A stretch of 64,000 nucleotides of DNA from Uranotaenia lowii. Lineage: Eukaryota; Arthropoda; Insecta; Diptera; Culicidae. This document shows, one piece after another, positions 10,701 to 22,545 of the stretch. The DNA is taken from assembly GCF_029784155.1 (NCBI RefSeq), contig NW_026598556.1, positions 1 to 64,000 of the forward strand, read 5' to 3'. Positions within the stretch are counted from its first letter, which is position 1; each line of letters starts with the position of its first letter. Below the pieces are notes generated by a model. That model was not told where the DNA came from. It did no database searches and saw only the letters and a program-made list of their open reading frames with translations. Made by a program: the position numbers and the translations under genes.

Positions 10701-12817
10701 ATATCGTTTTCGTTTTTTTTTTCACACATAATCGATTTTGTTTGTTTAAGAAGAAAAAGTTTGCAACTGTGCCAGCAGAAAATAAACGAAAACGCTATAA
10801 GTTTATCTGAAAAGGTTCCTGAGATTTTCATCAGCTATTATTGTCTACAAACAACTTTACAAACGCTCATCCCAAAATTACCCAACAAATTCGATTCTGT
10901 TTGCTTTGAAAACAGAAAATATTGCACCATATTTCTCAACTTAAAGGAGATGGTTTCACGGATCCGGAGAGAGAAAAAAAAAACATTAAACACATGCTCA
11001 TGGCTCAACGGCAAACGAGACAGCAAAATCAGCGCGCTTCACCCACATACCCAACCCATGCATGAATCTGGGATTTCTGGGAAAGCAGAGCAGCACATCG
11101 CGCGCGGCTTGATAGTGTACTTTTTTCCTCGTTTCGTTCCGTTTCGCTCCTATCTCCTGTATAAATAAATTAAACCGTACGCATGTTACATATTCAGCAC
11201 CTCAGGACCCCACAAGCCCCAACAAACATCCACTGGCTTCCATCCGATTCCCGGTTGATCCAGATAAAGAAACTTCACCGAGGCTGAAGCGTGGAACGAG
11301 GAAAAAAAACATCAACAAAACATTCATATATGCGAGGGAACTCCATCTTTCGTTTAGTCTCTTTTTTCTATCTCTCATTTACTGGATCGCTTTTCATACC
11401 GAAATTGTCGAAGATAGATTACTCCGCGAGCCCCCAAACGCGGACGGATAGAGTTTTTTTAAAGTGGGTGATGCTTGATCAACCAACCGTTGAAGTGATA
11501 ATAATAAAAAAAAGTCGAACTTTTAATTAAGCAGTACTATTCTGCCATTCGGTTGTTAGGATAAGATTGATTCCCCCGCCGGCGCGGTGGCTTGGGTTAT
11601 TTGTTGGCAACCGAAAGCCTGGTGTCAGTCACATTTTCCTGGGGTCGGGATCGAGAGCCAAGAAACGTGTCCGGCTAAATGGTTTTCTTCCGATAGGACA
11701 CCAAAAAAGCCACACGTCTCTGGTCCCGGCTGACGATTACCCAACAAAGTTTGTTGGAAATGGATCGGAAAATATGAAATTAAAACATTTTTAGGGGTCG
11801 AGAACTCTCCCGGAGACAAGAAACCGGTGCCAACGCACGTACCGTATGGCCTTTTTTTTCTTCCTACATACTTTATACCGGGTCTCGCTTGTGGGTGGAT
11901 TAAAACTAATCGTCGCTACCAGAGCCCGGGACATGACAACGGAACGTTTTCCGGGGCTCAGCTTAGTTATTATCGGGTTTTATTGCCATTGGCCCCTGCT
12001 GCTGCTGCTGCTGTCTTCTTCTGTGAACTTCCAGAATCGAAACGTCTGACTCGGTTCGTTCGTCCCGGAGCTAGCTGGAACTTTACGATTTAATATAGGT
12101 GGGTATCTGTTTTATTTTCTGGTGCACTGTTCCGACCAGAGCGTGGACGCATCACGGACGGTAGCTCAGTAAAGAACGGCTCTGGCGTAGCTCTGACAAC
12201 TGGTGATGAGTAATCAATGGAGACGCCATCAACAGAACCACCACCGCCAGTAACGGAGCAGCAACGTGGTAATTACTTATCTCGACATCCGATTGGATGC
12301 AATGCTCTACGAGTTGATTAACGGGTTCGCTTTTTTGTAATTATAACTTCGGAAGCAACGGGGGAGTGCTGGAGGAAAAGCGTGACGGCTTTAAGGTTAT
12401 TCAGTTTGATGAATCCGTTTTTGTTGAAATCCTTTGCCGATGTTTTTTTGCTGTATGCCTCACGCCGTTATCTTGATGGCAGATAGAGTTGTCCTTCATT
12501 TACAGTATGGATTCTGACAGGTTCTCACACAAAATCTCTTGAGCCGATCATTATTACGGTTGCTTAGCAATATACCAACCATGTCGCACTTGGTTGTCAT
12601 AGAGCTTTCTGGTGTGGCGATCATGCTTACAGTCACACACAACCCATTTTGCTGGCGATTTTTCAGTGCAAAAAGACGTCAAAACCCACCAAAATTTAAC
12701 TGAACAGCTACGAAAAATGTCCTTGTCAGATGTAAACAAACAACTGTCAAGACCGAGGGGTCCATACTCCAATTCTCCCGGACTCAGATTTCAAGGAAAC
12801 CAAATCAGACATTTCAT
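10701..12817. other. No gene recognised
   Basis: Moderately GC-rich patches with scattered short frames (for example 10698-11168, 11567-11794 and 11827-12093), none with recognisable domains. A CTG microsatellite lies at about 11997-12015. This could be regulatory or intronic sequence upstream of the exon at 13526, because that exon needs an upstream partner that I could not find. Confidence 0.4.
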
Positions 12818-12945
12818 AAAGAGATTAATCATCTTAATTTATGTTTGTTACTTCATTTATCGGCCTTATCGGTGAAAAGTGATGTCCTTTTCAGTAGGGA
12901 CATCTTAAGATCATCTTAAGAGCATTATCATTACATATCAAATTT
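12818..12945 (+). repeat. Interspersed repeat family B, copy 1
   Basis: Shares TTTATGTTTGTTACTTCATTT, TATCGGTGAAAAGTGATGTCC and ACATCTTAAGAT with 27345-27470 (plus) and 28221-28400 (minus). It is noncoding. Confidence 0.65.
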
Positions 12946-13525
12946 TTGTTCTGCACGGGCCAACTAATATAAAGTGGTAGATACAGATAGAGTGGCAGTT
13001 GCATCCACCGCACATTAGTGGATGTGGATATTCTTATGCCGTAAATTTATTTTTACCAATAAAATATTGGTGCCATCGGGCCAAATTGACCACACCATTT
13101 CAGGGCTCGAGCGAGTTTCTTTCAAATCCTACCTACCTACCTACTTCATTCCGATTTGGAACAGATGTCCTCCCTTTTTCGACCAACTGTTGAATGCACC
13201 CAAATTAAGAAGGTTCTCGAGCAGCTCCTTACGCGCGCATCTCCGGAACCTGATTTATAATTGCATTCATGTATCAGTTTTCCATTTTTTTCCATTCCTG
13301 AACCTTCACCTTGAATGTACCATGCACGTTTGTTTCTTGCTGTGGTAGATGTAGCTCATTTTTACTTGCAGCCAGTGAAAGAAACATAATAAATCCTCGG
13401 AACAAAACATCTGCTCCTTTTTTCGTCTGAAAAGCTACAATCTTTTTCATTCTGGATCACAATACACGGTCACCGGTTATTCATCCTTTTTTTTTGTTTT
13501 TCTCTCTTTTCCATCTCGTCCGTAG

Positions 13526-13915
13526 TTTTCCACAAAAGATCGATCGTCCATCTCAGATTTACTCGACACATCATCACCATCCCGGTAGTGGTAGTGGTAG
13601 CGGTCTGTTGGCCACTGGCAGTGCTGCCAGCAGCAGCAATGCCAGTGGCAGCATCTGTGGTGGATCCGCCGGCCCGGGACCGGTCACAGCTTCCGGCGGT
13701 TACGTGTACCTGCCCCAGACGACGGTCAACAACGGCGGCCAGACGCAGCACCAGCACTACGTTTCGCCGCAGCAGCTGGTCTACCACCATCATCATCAAC
13801 CAAACAGCTACCATCACCAGCTGGTCAATCAGACAATCACCACTCCGACGCTGCACAAAAAGGGCTCGATCCGCAACAACAACGAGGTGCTGAAAAGGAC
13901 CCGAGTTCAAAATGC
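13526..13915 (+). CDS. siz: schizo/IQSEC alternative upstream coding exon (His/Ser/Gly-rich)
   Basis: A pyrimidine-rich tract ending CGTAG precedes 13526, and GTAAGT follows 13915. The open frame between them reads FPQKIDRPSQIY, a His/Ser/Gly-rich low-complexity stretch (HHHHPGSGSGSG, then HQHYVSPQQLVYHHHH), and KKGSIRNNNEVLKRTRVQN. It ends with two bases of a codon (GC), which the first base of the IQ exon at 34476 completes to Ala, so it joins that exon in frame. The first base of the exon also completes a codon, so at least one more upstream exon is needed and was not identified here. GC3-rich codon use fits the other exons of this gene. An alternative reading, a first exon starting at the ATG at 13494, would place the start in the polypyrimidine tract and is less likely. 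Confidence 0.7.
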
Positions 13916-16900
13916 GTAAGTACTTATTAAACTTCATTCAGCTACACAGACCAAATTGATTCATCGTTTGCATGTTACATAAAATGCATTTCCGCTAGCT
14001 AGTCAGTCGAAGGAAGTCATTGCCATTTGAACTTATCGTGTAGCGTCATAATGACTTTGTGCTAATCCAATTGACTGCGACAAAGACCATCCGACTAGAG
14101 TAGTGCTACCAGGCAGGAGGTTTCCCTATAATTATCTCTACTTGGGGCCTGTCTAGCGCTGGTCATTTCCCTTTACGGCAAACGAGCACTTCGTTGCCCC
14201 ATTTTGGCTGCCGTTCGCCAACTCCAAACGCGGTCTCATATGCTCCAATTCCTCTGATCCCATTTAATTAATGTCGTTGAAAATCTCTTGCAAATAGACA
14301 AGTAGGAGCGCACATTACGTGTGTGCATCGTCGTCGTCAGACGCAAGGCGGGCGCGGAAAAGTTCTCACTCCCCCATCCCGTTGGTTAAATTTTGACAGC
14401 GACAGCTCAAAAACGTATAATTAACGAGCCGATTTTCCGATGACCCAGCACCATTAATTAGCCGACGACGATTCCTCCAACACTCCTCGACTCGAAACGC
14501 GCCCGTGTGCTATAATCCAATTCATTGGAACATGCAGCAACGCCTACAGACAGGACACCAAAATCGCCATCAGAGCCCAAGCTGCTGCTGTTGGTGCTAA
14601 AACAATGGAATATTTTAATTTATGAGCCTATAAATAACACCGTTCCCCCCGAAACTATTATTTGAATGGGAAATGGATAGGTTCCGTCGTCGTTGTCCAC
14701 CCACGAAACGAAAAGAAAAAAAAATTGCCTACCTACTTTTTTCGATTGAAAAACTTCCGATCGCATGCTTCAAGCTTCTCTCAAGTGACGTCTAGCGACA
14801 CCTAGCCGTGAGTTGTGCAACCATACAGCACCCGTTGCAAAAGCGTGCATGGAAACTTACGCATGCAGTTTTGTTTTGTCGGTGGTTTGTGGCGTCGGAT
14901 CTGTCAGCCTGGCAAATCAGATAACAACTTTTAGTCGTCGGTAAAGTTTTCACATGACTCACTACTGTTGAAACAATTGCAAACTGTGTTTCGGTTGAAA
15001 CAAGTGTGTTTTGCCAGCGGCTCGCTCGGTTCTGGAAAATAGAAACAAAACAAAAACAAACTCACACGGGTCGTTTCCAAGCTAGCGAATCACTTCAAAA
15101 TAAGCTGATGTCTCGCGACAGACAGCGTGCTGGCGTCACACGACTTTCAAAGCGAGTAGGCTCTCGTTTCCGCAGTAATGGTAACGGTCAACTTTTGCCG
15201 TAGCGTCATCGCAAATGCAAACACAACTGTTACCTACTGATAACGCGTCGTTGTTGTAGCCTCGAATCTATGGTGACGACGCGTAATGCGTGTTTACCGC
15301 TGCGTTTGTGGAGTCAAAAGATTAAGGAGAAGGCACTGGCATCCTACTGTTCATTCATGTTAGCCGAAAAATTTAATCTTTTAAATTTTAGTACAACGTG
15401 GCTGCTACACGTGCAGTAGTCGGCGTCTGTACTAAAATTCAACCGCTGAAGAGGATGAGAGCCGTTTGTCAATTTTCGAGTTTCAAATTTATTATAAGCT
15501 CGTCTTCTTAATGTTTGTGAGTGCAAAACCTGCTTTATATGAATTATTTCTGGATGAGGACATTCTAAAATGTTTTCCACTAACCTACCCTTTATTTTTG
15601 AGACAAAAACTGGCCGGCGTGTTCCTATATTTTCCATCGCAAGAATCAATCAGACAATGTCGGTCGCCCCCAAATGGAAAAAAATATATATATATATTAG
15701 CACATTTAGGGTCGACCACCCCAAAGTGCAGATTTCTGACAACATCTGCCAAGAAAACCCAGATCTTGTCCAATAGCGGTGACGCCACCAGACTTTCGCA
15801 AATAACAAACACACCCGGCACCTTCTTGTTGTCAGAATAAGACACCGCACATTTGCTGATAACAGACGTCGACTACGACGACTGGAGGCAAGATTGTTGT
15901 GGTACATCGAGAGAGTTCGCGAAGGCTGCTGTCCCGCGACGGGGATGTTCCAGCAGACAGTCGAATCTCTACCTCTTACAAGGAAACAATTTGCGCGAAA
16001 TCGATGTGATAATTGTTAGGTCTAATTGAACATCCGAAAAACGCGTCAACCTTTTGAACCATCATTTGGATCGACGGCTACCGAGAATCTCACTGAGCTC
16101 GTGCGAATACATATCTCGCTAAGAGCAGCGGTTAATTGAAGGTAATTAAAGCTAAATTACACACTTTTTCTTGTTCCCGTACAAGTCCTACGGCGCCGCG
16201 CAACGTAACCTTTAAGGCCGGCGTCGGCGGCTAAACGCTTCTTGACACAGTTCTGTCCGAGAAAACTCGTATAAGTGGGTGTGGGAGGATTAGTCAGACT
16301 TGATTCTATCAGTTTCACCTACTTTTGAGCATCCGTAGTTTTACGGTGGATCTTCCGCGTTGGTTTTTTCTACAAATTTGTCCGCGTCATTTTTGGTAGA
16401 TTATTTTTGAAGATAAACAAGTCATGTGATAAAACTAAATCATGCCGAACGTTTGTTAAAGAACTGAGATCTGAAGATCTCAGAAATGAAACGTGAGTGA
16501 AATTCAAAAGACTGGCACCTTGATCGTACTGCTTCATCGATGCTGACCACCGAATGAAGTTATTAAAGCTGATAAGATCTCTCCATTGTATTGTGGTTCG
16601 GCAAAACTGAATCGTAATATTTCGTGGAAACGAAAACAAATGTAACATATGAACTCGCCCCAGCTAGGGCGAGAAAATCGAAACGAACGAACATATTTCA
16701 CAGCTGCTGCTTTCTCACGGCGAGGTCTGGCGGCAGGGATTTAAGCAGTCAATTTAAATGTTTCACAGCGCGATCATCTTGTAAAACATCGAAAATCTCC
16801 GTGTCATTCAACCCATCGCAAGCAACCCGGAAGCGATCCCATTCAAAAATACATAGTTCCCGGCTAGTGCTGTGCTTCGAGAAAGGGGGATTCTTTACCT

Positions 16901-17654
16901 TTCAGCTCGGTTGAAACATTAATCCCACCAGTTGTGTACCAAAACAGCGTTTCCTTCTGGAGCTGCTCCAAACAGTGTGTATACACACTTAGACTGAGGA
17001 CGACACGGTAGCTTCTGCGTTTCATCTTGTCATGTGTTTATCTCCTCCCCCACCAAACCGACATCCCAACTGCTTCCAAACACAAACAGAACGCGCCAGC
17101 ACGATTGAAAAGTGTTGAGATTGAAGAAGATTTCGGTCCTAGTAGCAACAGCAGCAGCAACTAACTCTTCATCATCCTCATCAGCTGTTTTGCAGGCATT
17201 CATTCGATTGACTGACTGGATGGAGGTGGGATTTAGCTTATTCCGGGACCGGGAATGACTAGGTGGGAACCCCGCATCACTCCACCACCGTCAGTTAATG
17301 AACTGAACTGAAGAAGCTACCGGAGTCCGGAGCAATTTTATTGAAAGGACCGTGCCAGTGCATCAATTTTCCCGTCGGTTTTCCCTCGGACGGATGAAAA
17401 TGTGGGGGCGAAATGTTTACAGCCAGGCGTCCCACAATTTTTTCGACTTGGTCTTCCATTCGCCCGACATATGTTGAGTTGTTTATGACAACAAAATTAA
17501 AACTTGAGGACTCTGCGAAGTATGGAAAGAAAAGTTCTTTCAAACAGCGACCAATCAATTTCTATCACTTTCGATTTTGTACTTGTTATACCGAACCGAT
17601 TGGAGACAAACTTCTTTTTTTTTCAATTTGACCTGTATTGATGACGTTATTTGT
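13916..17654 (+). other. Start of 20.6-kb intron, no feature recognised
   Basis: Intronic for the transcript that uses exon 13526-13915. Composition is mixed, with GC-richer islands around 14300-14500 and 15000-15300 that could be enhancer-like. An AT dinucleotide run lies near 15685-15698. I see no coding exon with matching splice phase, although short exons would be easy to miss. Confidence 0.4.
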
Positions 17655-17839
17655 CGATTTTTTTTTTCTTGATTTGTGTTAAGTAATTTTTGGGTTTGGC
17701 AAAATCTGCCCGGATATTTCCCGGAATTTTTGTCGTCAATTTAGAAAACAAAGGCCCGGATTTTGCCAGGTTTTTATATAAAATTGCCGGGATTTGCCCG
17801 GCCCGGCTTGAAAAATTCTCGCAACCTTAGCATAGTTTC

Positions 17840-19045
17840 TTGAAAATTTTACATTGATATCAAGAATATTTTAAAAATATTGCGTAGATTTTAAGAAGAT
17901 TTGACAATGGTGTCTTGAAGATTTAGCATTGACATCTTGAAGATTTGGCATTAATTAATGTTTAGCAGTGATATTTTTACAAATTTGGCAATGATATTTT
18001 CAAGATTTAACATAAGTGTATTGAGGATTTGGTATGACAATCTTTAACATTGCTATTAAGAAGATTTATTTCTCATAAATACCTTGAAGATTTGGCATTG
18101 AAACTTTGAACTACATATTGACATGGATATCTTGAAGATTTGTACATATGTATGAACCTTGAAAAATTGGCTAAGATGTTTAGTAAATTTCGGATTAACG
18201 TCTATAGGATTTGTTATAAAAATATCTAGATCATCTGACAACACCCTTGAAAGATTGGACATCCATAACTTGAGGATTTGCCATAAATTTCTTGCAAAAA
18301 TATATTGAGAATTAAGATATCTTGAAAAATCGGCATAAATGTTTTCAAAGATATTACATTGGTATCTTGAAAATTTTTCATTGATATTTTGCAAATTTAG
18401 AATCTTTATAATTTGAAATTGATATCTTGAAGATTTGTTAATGATACAGTGAGGTTTTGACATTAATATCTTTAACATTTGGCATTGAGGTCTCGAAAAA
18501 TTGGTATAGATTTGGCATTTGCACCTTGGGCATTTGGCTATACTATTTTGAACATTTGGAAATGATATTTTAAAGATTTTCAATGATATTTTGAGGATTA
18601 TGCATGGGTATCTAGAATGCATTGGTAAATGTCTTGTAGATTTGGCAGAGATATTTTGAAGATTTGTGGAGATATCTTGACGATTTGAGAGCGATATCTT
18701 CAAAAATTGGCACGAATATTTTGAAGATTTGATATAAAACATTTTGAGGATTTGTCATTAATATCTGCAATGTGTCGTATAGATATTTTGAATATTTTGG
18801 CATTGATATCTTAAGGATTTGGCATAAATATCTTAAAAATTTGACTTAAATGTTTCGAAGATTTGGCATTGATTTCTTGAAGATTTAGCGTATAAATAGA
18901 AGTTGAGATTTAATACAGATAAACTGGACTTGGTTTAAATATTTTGAAAAAGTTTCCGTATAGATTTTGCCTCGATATCTAGAAGATTTACCAGTTTTGA
19001 GATATTTTGAATATTTGCCAGTATTATCTTGAATATTTAGCATTG
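17840..19045. repeat. 1.2-kb minisatellite, ~30-bp unit
   Basis: Degenerate tandem copies of TTGAAGATTTGGCATTGATATC with a period near 30 bp, about 40 units. Because the period is near a multiple of three, the minus strand keeps a 228-codon frame open (18056-18742) with repeated KISxxNxQ-like words. This is a property of the repeat rather than evidence for a gene. A CCCGG-rich edge (GGCCCGGATTTTGCC, TTGCCCGGCCCGG) flanks it at 17710-17810. Confidence 0.8.
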
Positions 19046-19261
19046 TTATTGTCAATGCAGTTGAAATCCAAAGTTTTCGCGCTGGTGATTGGCAACCAAT
19101 CAAACACCTCGGCTATCGACACTCGAGACACTGTCAAGAATCCTGATAAATCAGGATCTGACCTGATATTTGCCAGACCAATCTTCCTGATTTTTGAAAA
19201 ATTTACTGATCTTGATTTTCAAAAAAAAAAATCGAAATGGATACCCGGAAAACAAAAATAA

Positions 19262-20375
19262 AATTGGTAAAATTACCGATAAGCAGAGGTGATTTTTTCC
19301 ACCCATCTTTCTCAGTAAGTTTTACCTTTTTTACCTAGCAAAAAGGTTAATTTTACCTTATTTTCATTCACATAGCAAAAAGGTAAAATTACTGAGAAGC
19401 GGAGGTGTTTTTTTTCCACCCATCTTTCTCGGTAAATTTTACCTTTTTTCATTCACCTTCCAAAAAGGTAAATTTTACCTTTTTTTCATTCACATAGCAA
19501 AAAGGTGAATTTTACCTTTTTGGGATTCACTGGCCAAAATATTCTACCGGTTTCTCATCAACGGACTAAAAATGTTTTGTTTTGGTTTGTTACCAAATAA
19601 TAAAAAAAACAACGAAGACACAAATTCATTCAAGATTTGATTCTTATTTAAAATTGCTGGTTGTTTTGGGGATCTGTGTTTAAATAAAGTTCTTCTTTTC
19701 GACGACTCGGATCGTTTTGACGGATGAATACACTTTTGTTTCTCTCGGAAATCAAGGCTGCCTCCTCCGTATCCTTCCGCGCAACCATGGAAGCTGAATC
19801 CTTTGAAATGGGTCTTTTGACTCATCCGTCCACCTGGGGGATAATACTAATTGTCTGTGACTGTTCCGGAATGATGTGGAAAACACTTCGAAGCTCATTG
19901 GGCCAATCTGCAAAATTTATGAGAACTAGCACAACTGAATGAAATTTAAGATACATTTACCGTTTTTATCCGATTCTAAAAACCAGCTCAACCTCCATAA
20001 ACGGATTAAGAAAATAGTTACCATTTTTTTAGGTGAATTGTACAGGTTTGTTTAACTCAATCGAGGTCAATTTCACCTCGCTACGAGGTAAGTTTCACCT
20101 CGCCAAAACGTTAATTTTACCTCAAAGAGGTAGAAAGTACCTTATTTGGTTTTACTTTTTTTCTCGGTGAATTGTACCTTTTTATTCTTCTCAATTCAGG
20201 TCACTTTGCTACGATATAAGCTTTACCTTTTTTGGATTTACCATTTTTTAGGTGAATTCTACCTTTTTGTCAGGTAAACTTTACCTCGTTGTGAGGTGAG
20301 TTTCACCTCAAAAGTTACATTTTTTGGATTTCACGAGCATTCACCTTCTTATCTCGGTAAATTTCACCTTTTAAT
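19262..20375. mobile_element. Foldback-type repeat rich in GGTAAAATTACC words
   Basis: About 1.1 kb dominated by AAGGTAAATTTTACCTTTTT and TTTCACCTCG words on both strands. Two tandem units of about 113 bp begin at 19266 and 19379 (GGTAAAATTAC, GAGGTG, then CCACCCATCTTTCTC). The right part (20030-20370) carries related words in the opposite sense. A middle section at 19545-19960 is unrelated. The layout suggests a non-autonomous DNA element with long subterminal inverted repeats. Confidence 0.55.
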
Positions 20376-20447
20376 TATTTTTTTTTTAATTTATAGTAAA
20401 ATCACTAACCACACTGACATGACACTAAGAACAAAAATTCGATCATA

Positions 20448-20686
20448 CACAGTAAACGAAAATGACCGAGTTCGGTAATTTTTTTACCGAAATCCTAACA
20501 TGTGTAAATCGGTAAACTGTTCGGTAATTTTTTCGGTAAAAAATAAACGAACATCGGTAAATGAAGAATCGATTTACCGATGTTCGTTGATTTTTTACCG
20601 AAAAAATTACCGAACAGTTTACCGATTTACACATGTTAGGATTTCGGTAAAAAAATTACCGAACTCGGTAATTTTCGTTTACTGTG
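20448..20686. mobile_element. 239-bp palindromic MITE with TA target duplication
   Basis: Almost the whole element is self-complementary. It starts CACAGTAAACGAAAATGACC and ends with the reverse complement CGTTTACTGTG. The two halves share the same GGTAATTTTTTTACCGAAATC and CATGTGTAAATCGG words and meet near 20567. TA dinucleotides sit immediately outside both ends (20446-20447 and 20687-20688), as expected for a Tc1/mariner-mobilised MITE. The short frames on each strand are mirror images of each other and are not genes. Confidence 0.85.
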
Positions 20687-20702
20687 TATTCTGTCTTATT
20701 TT

Positions 20703-20945
20703 TCCACCTATTGTGGGAATTGCGAACTCCGCGAAATTTGACAAAAAATCGCTGTGAGGAAAATTTACTTGGATCGTCGAAATTGCATACTTTTCCTCGA
20801 AAATTGGGTGCCACTTCCCAACTGGGATAGTATTTTATCAAAAGCGATCGATGCACACTCTGGAATCGATATTTCGTACTGTGGGGAAAAATTATCCAAC
20901 AAACGAAATCGTGTGTCCAGTCAGTATATGGTTGGTGGTAAAATT
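20703..20945 (+). repeat. Interspersed repeat family C, copy 1
   Basis: Contains GCGAACTCCGCGAAATTTGAC, TTGGGTGCCACTTCCCAACTGG, GCACTCTGGAATCGATAT and AATTATCCAACAAACGAAATC in that order. The last three recur as a reverse complement at 32790-32975, and the first recurs in plus orientation at 33050-33120. It lies directly beside the palindromic MITE. Confidence 0.65.
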
Positions 20946-21104
20946 ATCAGAATATCGAAAATCTGTAATAAAATAGTTTAATCGATATTAATGTTCGGTT
21001 CAGATGATATTTAAATGTGTTAAATATAAACTGCAGGCCAGCCAAGATTCTGCTCGCCTCAGTGCATAGATTAAGGCGTGTACAGCAAACATATTTCGAC
21101 TCTT

Positions 21105-21872
21105 TTTACACTGAACCCAAATTCACTCTTAAAATACACATGATTTTTCACTTAAAAACAAGGATCCAGTTTTTCTTCCATTCAAGTGCGACGTATACAT
21201 TTCACTTGGCAGTCACTTAAATTTCAAGTGAATTCATCCACATTCACTTTAGTCGTTTATTGAATTTGAAGTGAGAAAAAATATTCACTTCCCCATCACT
21301 TAAATTTCAAGTGAATGTCGGGTTGTAATTGTGTTTATTTTCAGAGTTCAAAATGGCAAATTCTAAAGAGCAGCGTTTAAAGCTTATGTTGGATTTGGAT
21401 TTTCCCAATTCTTCACTAGGCGATTTAGGCGGTAGTTTTTGTTAAACGTGATGTAAGAAAAAGTTATTTAAAGGTGTTATCATGTTTCAGCTTGTGGGTT
21501 GGACTGGACAGATTTTCTGGTTTGCAGCAGGAAAGATTTAGAAGTCGCACTATCCGCAGTTACCGATCTGCCTTGGGATTACGATGGAATTTTTCAATCA
21601 ATAAATTTATGGCGAAAGCGTAATGTAAGTATTTGAAATCGGAGTGGTGTTCTATAAATGTTCCTTTATTTACAAACGCGAGAGATCATTAACTTGAAAC
21701 TTACTTAGAAATTCAGATAAATCTCACTCGAACGTCATAGTGTAATTCACTTGACCGGTCACTTAAGTGAACTCACTTGACCCATCACTTAAAATTCAAA
21801 TGAAATTACGTATGGCGAGAATTTACTACAGATGTCACTTACTGTTTAAGTGAAAATTATTTTGCGTGTATG
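21105..21872. mobile_element. Transposon-like repeat with CACTTAAATTTCAAGTGAAT arrays
   Basis: Repeated short palindromes (CACTTAAATTTCAAGTGAAT and variants) lie at 21200-21320 and 21710-21850. The outer ends, TACACTGAACCCAAATTCACT and the reverse of AAGTGAAAATTATTTTGCGTGTA, are loosely complementary. Between the arrays lies unrelated sequence holding the small spliced reading frame at 21353-21624. The structure suggests a DNA element with subterminal repeats and an internal cargo or its own coding remnant. Confidence 0.5.
21353..21624 (+). CDS. Small two-exon coding unit of unknown function inside a repeat
   Basis: An acceptor-like TTTATTTTCAG ends at 21344, followed by ATG at 21353. Exon one (to 21431) reads MANSKEQRLKLMLDLDFPNS and ends with one base of a codon before GTAGTT. 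The acceptor CATGTTTCAG ends at 21490. Exon two (21491-21624) continues in frame, including LDWTDFLVCSRKDLEVAL and WDYDGIFQSINLWRKRN, and ends in phase 0 before GTAAGT. The 59-nt intron is a typical insect size, and the joined frame has 71 codons without a stop. I do not recognise the product. It could be the start of a transposon protein or captured host exons. The downstream remainder was not found. Confidence 0.4.
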
Positions 21873-21969
21873 CAATTCAAGCAAAATTTGTGGTGTCCAG
21901 AAAAATCTTGACTTTTTCTTCATGCTGTCCTGATTTTTGGAAAGACCACCTTACATCCATCCCTGATTG

Positions 21970-22545
21970 ACATCTCAAAGATTTGGTATTGAAATTTGAA
22001 AGATCCAAAATTTAGATCTGGAATTCAGATTTCCATAATTTAGATTTTCTGAATTCAGATTCTCACATCCTGATTCTCAATATTCAGAATGTTTTAAATC
22101 ATATTCTCAGAATTCAAATTCTTGTACCTAATTCAGATTCTTGGAATTCAAATTTTCCAAAAAAAAACTGATTCTCAAAATTCAACTTATCGAAGTTCAG
22201 AATCTCAAGATTTATATTCGCTATGCTCAAAAAATTCAACTTATCGAAGTTCAGAATCTCAAGATTTATATTCGCTATGCTCAAATTCTTAAAAATCAGA
22301 TGCTCAATTTCGTTTTTCAAAATCAGATGAATATAAGTATAAGGATCCTCAAGATTCGGATTTCCCGAATTCTCAGAGTTTTTATTTTCGAAATTCAGGT
22401 TTCCTACAATTCAGATCCTCAAATATTTCGATTCTTAGAACTCAGATTCTTGAAATTCAAAATCACCGGATCTAAATTCTTAGAATTCTCATTCCTAGTT
22501 TTCGGAATTTCAGAATCCAGATTCTTCTTCGATCAGGTAATGTAA
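21970..22545. repeat. AATTCAGATTCTC minisatellite with internal duplication
   Basis: Degenerate tandem words of 13-16 bp (GAATTCAGATTCTCA). A near-exact 53-bp direct duplication (AATTCAACTTATCGAAGTTC onward) occurs at about 22180-22229 and 22234-22282. Confidence 0.75.

Noticed and set aside
12160..12220. GGTAGCTCAGTAAAG resembling a tRNA D-arm
   Set aside because: No acceptor stem, anticodon arm or T-arm (GGTTCRANNCC) at the right spacing.
18056..18742. 228-codon minus-strand frame
   Set aside because: Explained by the ~30-bp tandem repeat, which keeps the frame open without selection.
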